Origin: Rhodovarius crocodyli
Lineage (GTDB): Bacteria; Pseudomonadota; Alphaproteobacteria; Acetobacterales; Acetobacteraceae
Direction of reading: 5' to 3'
Assembly: GCF_004005855.1 (NCBI RefSeq)
Contig: NZ_SACL01000013.1
Coordinates: 1 to 64,000, forward strand
Length of the DNA: 64,000 nucleotides
The position numbers were made by a program, and so were the translations under genes. How positions within the stretch are numbered: the stretch's first letter is position 1; each line of letters opens with the position of its first letter. The notes beneath the pieces were generated by a model. It ran no database searches and was not told the origin of the DNA. It was given only the letters and a program-made list of their open reading frames with translations. Positions 59,770 through 64,000 of this stretch are shown here, in pieces.

Positions 59770-61890
59770 ATGCCGGATGCGCTGGAGAAAAGCTGGATCG
59801 GCGCCGCCCGCCGGCGCGTCGAGGACGATCGCCTGCTGCGCGGCCAGGGCCGCTTCGTGGCCGATGTGCCGCAACCCGCCGGCACGCTGCACGCCGTCTT
59901 CCTGCGCGCCGCCCAGGCGCCCGGCCTGCTCGCGCCCCTGGACACCGCGCCCGCCCTGGCCGTGCCCGGCGTGGTGGCGGTTCTGACGGCGGATGAGCTC
60001 TCGGCCCGCGCGGCCCCAGCCATCAATGAATTCGCGGATGTGAAGCGCGGCCCCCTGCCCCGCTTCGCGATGCTGGCGGGCCCCGAGGTTCTGGCCCCCG
60101 GCGAGGCGCTGGCCCTCATCCTCGCCGAAACCCGCCCGGCGGCCGAGGACGGCGCCGAAGCCCTGTCCGCCGTAATCGAGCCGCAGGAAGCCGGCCTGCC
60201 CGTTCCCGCCTTCACCGGCCAGTGGCAGCGGGCGGGCGACGCAGTGGGCGCGCCTATCCGTGCCAGCGTGGAATATGCGCGCGTGGCCACCGGGGCGCTG
60301 GAACCCCGCGCGGCCCTCGCGGTGCCGGAAACCGGCGGGCTGACGGTCTGGCTCTCGACCCAGACGCCGCATCGCGCGCGCCGTGACCTGGCGGCCGTGC
60401 TGGGGCTGGACCCGGCCGAGCTGCGCGTCATAGCCCCCGATGTGGGCGGCGCCTTCGGCGGCAAGGCCAGCCTGTTTCCCGAGGAAGCGGCGGTGGCCAT
60501 GGCCGCCCTGCGCCTGGGCCGCCCGGTGCGCTGGGTGGCCACCCGCGCCGAGGAGTTCCTGGCCGCCTGCCACGGGCGCGGCGGCAGGCTTTCCGGCAGC
60601 ATCAGCCTGGACGCCGAGGGCCAGGCGCGCCGCGTCACGGCCGATGTCGCCTATCCGCTCGGCTGGCGCCTTCCCTATTCCGCCGCCGTGCCGGGGCGCA
60701 ACGCGGCCCGCGGCCTGCCCGGCCCCTATGACATCCGCGGCATCAAGGTCGCGATGGCGGCGACCCCGGAGGCCCGCCCCGCCATGGGCATTCATCGCGG
60801 CGCGGGCCGGCCCGAGGCCAGCATGCTGATGGAGCGCCTGATGGACCGCGCGGCACGGCAGCTCGGCCTGTCGCCGCTCGAGATCCGCCGCCGCAACCTG
60901 GTGCGGCACTTCCCCCACACCATGCCGGGGGGCGAGGCGCTCGATTCCGGTGATCTCGCGGGGCTTCTGGATGCGGCCCTGCGCCATGCCGGCGGCAGCT
61001 GGCACGCGCTGGAGGCGGAGCGCGACGCGATGCGGGCCCGGGGGCTGCATGCCGGGCTCGGCCTCGCCCTGTATGCCGAGCCCTGCGGCCAGGGATATGA
61101 GACGGCGACGCTGACGGTGCAGCAGGACGGCTCCATCCAGCTCGCGACCGGCTCCACCGCTCAGGGCCAGGGGCGTGAGACCGCCTTCGCCCAGATCGCG
61201 GCCGACATCCTGGGCGTGGAACCCGGCATGGTGCGCGTGCTGGAAGGCGACACCGCGACCACCCCCGAGGGCATCGGCGCGCTGGCCAGCCGCAGCACGG
61301 GCATCGGCGGCGGGGCGGTCATCGAGGCATGTTTCGACCTGCTGGCCCAGGCCGGCAACCGGGCCCTGCGGGACTGCCCGGGGCTGAGTGCCCATGCGCG
61401 CTACGTGGCGGCGATGGAAAGCTGGGCCTCGGGCGCGGTCATCGCCCTGGTCACGCTCTGCGGCGAGACGGGGGCCACGCGCGTCGAAAGGCTCATCTGG
61501 GTGGACGATGCCGGGGTGGTGCTGAATCCCATGCTGGCGCGCGGCCAGATGTGGGGCGGGCTGATGATGGGCCTCGGCGAGACCTTGCTGGAGGCGATCG
61601 CCTTCGATGCCCATGGCCAGCTGCTGACCGGCAGCTTCATGGACTATGCCATGCCGCGCGCCGACGACCTGCCGGCACGCACGGTGCTGGCCCATGCCGA
61701 TGCGCCCTCCCCGGCCGGCAACACGCCGCTGGGTTCCAAGGGCGTGGGCGAGGCCGGCAATGTCGGCGTGTCCGCCGCCCTGGTGAATGCCATCATGGAT
61801 GCCGCCTTCCCGGCCGGCGACCAGCCCGAACATGTCCCGTTGCCGCTGACGCCCGAGCGCGTCTGGCGCCTGCTTCAGAAAGGAAACTGA
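59770..61890 (+). CDS. Xanthine dehydrogenase-family molybdopterin-binding subunit
   Basis: A 706-residue large subunit of the molybdenum hydroxylase family. SWIGAARRRVEDDRLLRGQG then RFVADV is the usual start, VGGAFGGKASLFPEEAAVA the cofactor site near residue 225, and LGSKGVGEAGNVG holds the active-site Glu near residue 660. The CO-dehydrogenase loop AYxCSFR is absent. The enzyme hydroxylates an aldehyde or N-heterocycle. FAD and 2Fe-2S subunits are not adjacent, so partners must be encoded elsewhere. ATG at 59770 is chosen because upstream codons belong to the divergent regulator region. Confidence 0.9.
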   Translation: MPDALEKSWIGAARRRVEDDRLLRGQGRFVADVPQPAGTLHAVFLRAAQAPGLLAPLDTAPALAVPGVVAVLTADELSARAAPAINEFADVKRGPLPRFAMLAGPEVLAPGEALALILAETRPAAEDGAEALSAVIEPQEAGLPVPAFTGQWQRAGDAVGAPIRASVEYARVATGALEPRAALAVPETGGLTVWLSTQTPHRARRDLAAVLGLDPAELRVIAPDVGGAFGGKASLFPEEAAVAMAALRLGRPVRWVATRAEEFLAACHGRGGRLSGSISLDAEGQARRVTADVAYPLGWRLPYSAAVPGRNAARGLPGPYDIRGIKVAMAATPEARPAMGIHRGAGRPEASMLMERLMDRAARQLGLSPLEIRRRNLVRHFPHTMPGGEALDSGDLAGLLDAALRHAGGSWHALEAERDAMRARGLHAGLGLALYAEPCGQGYETATLTVQQDGSIQLATGSTAQGQGRETAFAQIAADILGVEPGMVRVLEGDTATTPEGIGALASRSTGIGGGAVIEACFDLLAQAGNRALRDCPGLSAHARYVAAMESWASGAVIALVTLCGETGATRVERLIWVDDAGVVLNPMLARGQMWGGLMMGLGETLLEAIAFDAHGQLLTGSFMDYAMPRADDLPARTVLAHADAPSPAGNTPLGSKGVGEAGNVGVSAALVNAIMDAAFPAGDQPEHVPLPLTPERVWRLLQKGN

Positions 61891-61893
61891 TCC

Positions 61894-63413
<1,520 letters not shown>

Positions 63414-63506
63414 GCAACACGCGGCGAGCATGTTTCATGTCTCGACGCCCGGCTTGGGGCATGGCTAGAATATTTTAGGCTTCAATCATTCCGGGAGAGT
63501 GAACCG

Positions 63507-64000
63507 ATGAAAAGGCGTGGATTCCTGGCGGCTTCGGCCGGCCTCAGCACCTTGGCGGCGCCCCTGGCAGCGCCTGCCTTCGCGCAGGGCGCGCCGATCA
63601 AGATCGGCATGATCACCACCCTCTCGGGCCCCGGCGGCTATCTCGGCCAGGACATCCGCGACGCCTTCCAGCTGGCGGTGGAGCAGGAGCAGGGCAAGCT
63701 CGGCGGCACCAACGTGCAGGTGCTGGTCGAGGATGACGGCCTGCGCCCCGGCCAGGGCAAGTCCATCGCCGAGCGCTTCCTGCGCAATGAGCGCATCAAG
63801 CTGATGACCGGCGTGGTGTTCAGCAACGTGCTGGGCACCGTCGCCCCCGACGTGCTGGACGCGGACGGCATCTATGTCTCGCCCAATGCCGCCCCCAGCG
63901 GCTTCGCCGGGCGCGAATGCCACCGCAACTACTACACCATGGCCTGGCAGAACGACACGCTGCACGAGACCGCGGGCGTGCTGGCGAACACGCTGGGCTA
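63507..64000 (+). CDS. Branched-chain amino-acid-type ABC transporter receptor, 5' part
   Basis: The gene runs off the right edge; 164 residues are visible. The signal peptide MKRRGFLAASAGLSTLAAPL ends near AFAQG and the mature part starts IKIGMITTLSGPGGYLGQDI, followed by FQLAVEQEQGKLGG and LVEDDGLRPGQGKS. This is the Leu/Ile/Val-binding protein fold, which in many soil bacteria also binds aromatic acids. GGGAGAG lies seven bases before the ATG. It may take up the aromatic substrate of the preceding operon. Confidence 0.92.
   Translation, partial: MKRRGFLAASAGLSTLAAPLAAPAFAQGAPIKIGMITTLSGPGGYLGQDIRDAFQLAVEQEQGKLGGTNVQVLVEDDGLRPGQGKSIAERFLRNERIKLMTGVVFSNVLGTVAPDVLDADGIYVSPNAAPSGFAGRECHRNYYTMAWQNDTLHETAGVLANTLG

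Overview
The window is very GC-rich, densely packed bacterial DNA with many 1-4 bp start/stop overlaps. Bug/TctC-type solute receptors, a lone gamma-carbonic anhydrase, an EpmA/EpmB pair, a single-operon kynurenine-type dioxygenase and GC-rich hairpin repeats between genes suggest an alphaproteobacterium of the Acetobacteraceae (Roseomonas-like). This placement is inference from gene content; no rRNA or tRNA gene was seen.

Region 1 (1-32200) is a surface-glycan locus. It opens with the 3' end of a GDP-mannose pyrophosphorylase/phosphomannose isomerase gene and a GT29 (sialyltransferase-like) gene. Next come a plus-strand run of three glycosyltransferase-like genes (2426-8754) and a long minus-strand run (20675 down to 8761) with an FkbM methyltransferase, a 743-residue unknown, a 1095-residue glycosyltransferase, a small beta-rich protein, an MptE/DUF115-like protein, a hexapeptide acyltransferase, a secreted TIM-barrel-like protein and a TPR protein. 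The two large glycosyltransferases share a near-identical 1059-bp segment in inverted orientation (6068-7126 and 16451-17509). Recombination there would invert about 9.3 kb and swap C-terminal halves and downstream genes between the two runs.

From 20849 to 30273 lies what looks like an activated-sugar-acid cassette: CMP-sugar synthetase, 2-hydroxyacid dehydrogenase, FAH/hydratase-family enzyme, inositol-monophosphatase-like phosphatase, Gfo/Idh oxidoreductase, SMP-30 lactonase and SIS isomerase, with a sulfotransferase-like protein and further glycosyltransferase-like proteins. A GHKL ATPase closes the region.

Region 2 (32421-37770) is a catabolic operon: gamma-carbonic anhydrase, two TctC-type receptors, a CaiB/BaiF CoA-transferase and an HMG-CoA lyase. 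It is divergent from an IclR regulator, with two tandem palindromes in the shared promoter. The gene set fits uptake and breakdown of 3-hydroxy-3-methylglutarate or a related acid.

Region 3 (37798-47887) returns to glycans: HldD epimerase, HAD phosphatase-like protein, nucleotidyltransferase/kinase fusion, sugar nucleotidyltransferase. After the housekeeping genes tadA, a class I amidotransferase, rluB-type and rsmD, it ends with a GT2-GT4 fusion and a partner of unknown function.

Region 4 (47847-64000) is mixed: EamA transporter, Nudix hydrolase, aldehyde dehydrogenase, GC-rich hairpin repeat, HerA-like ATPase, epmA/epmB, OxyR-type regulator, small lipoprotein and membrane protein, polar amino-acid ABC receptor with two permeases, LysR regulator, molybdenum hydroxylase subunit, dihydrodipicolinate-synthase-family aldolase, 3-hydroxyanthranilate dioxygenase, and the start of a branched-chain amino-acid-type ABC receptor gene.
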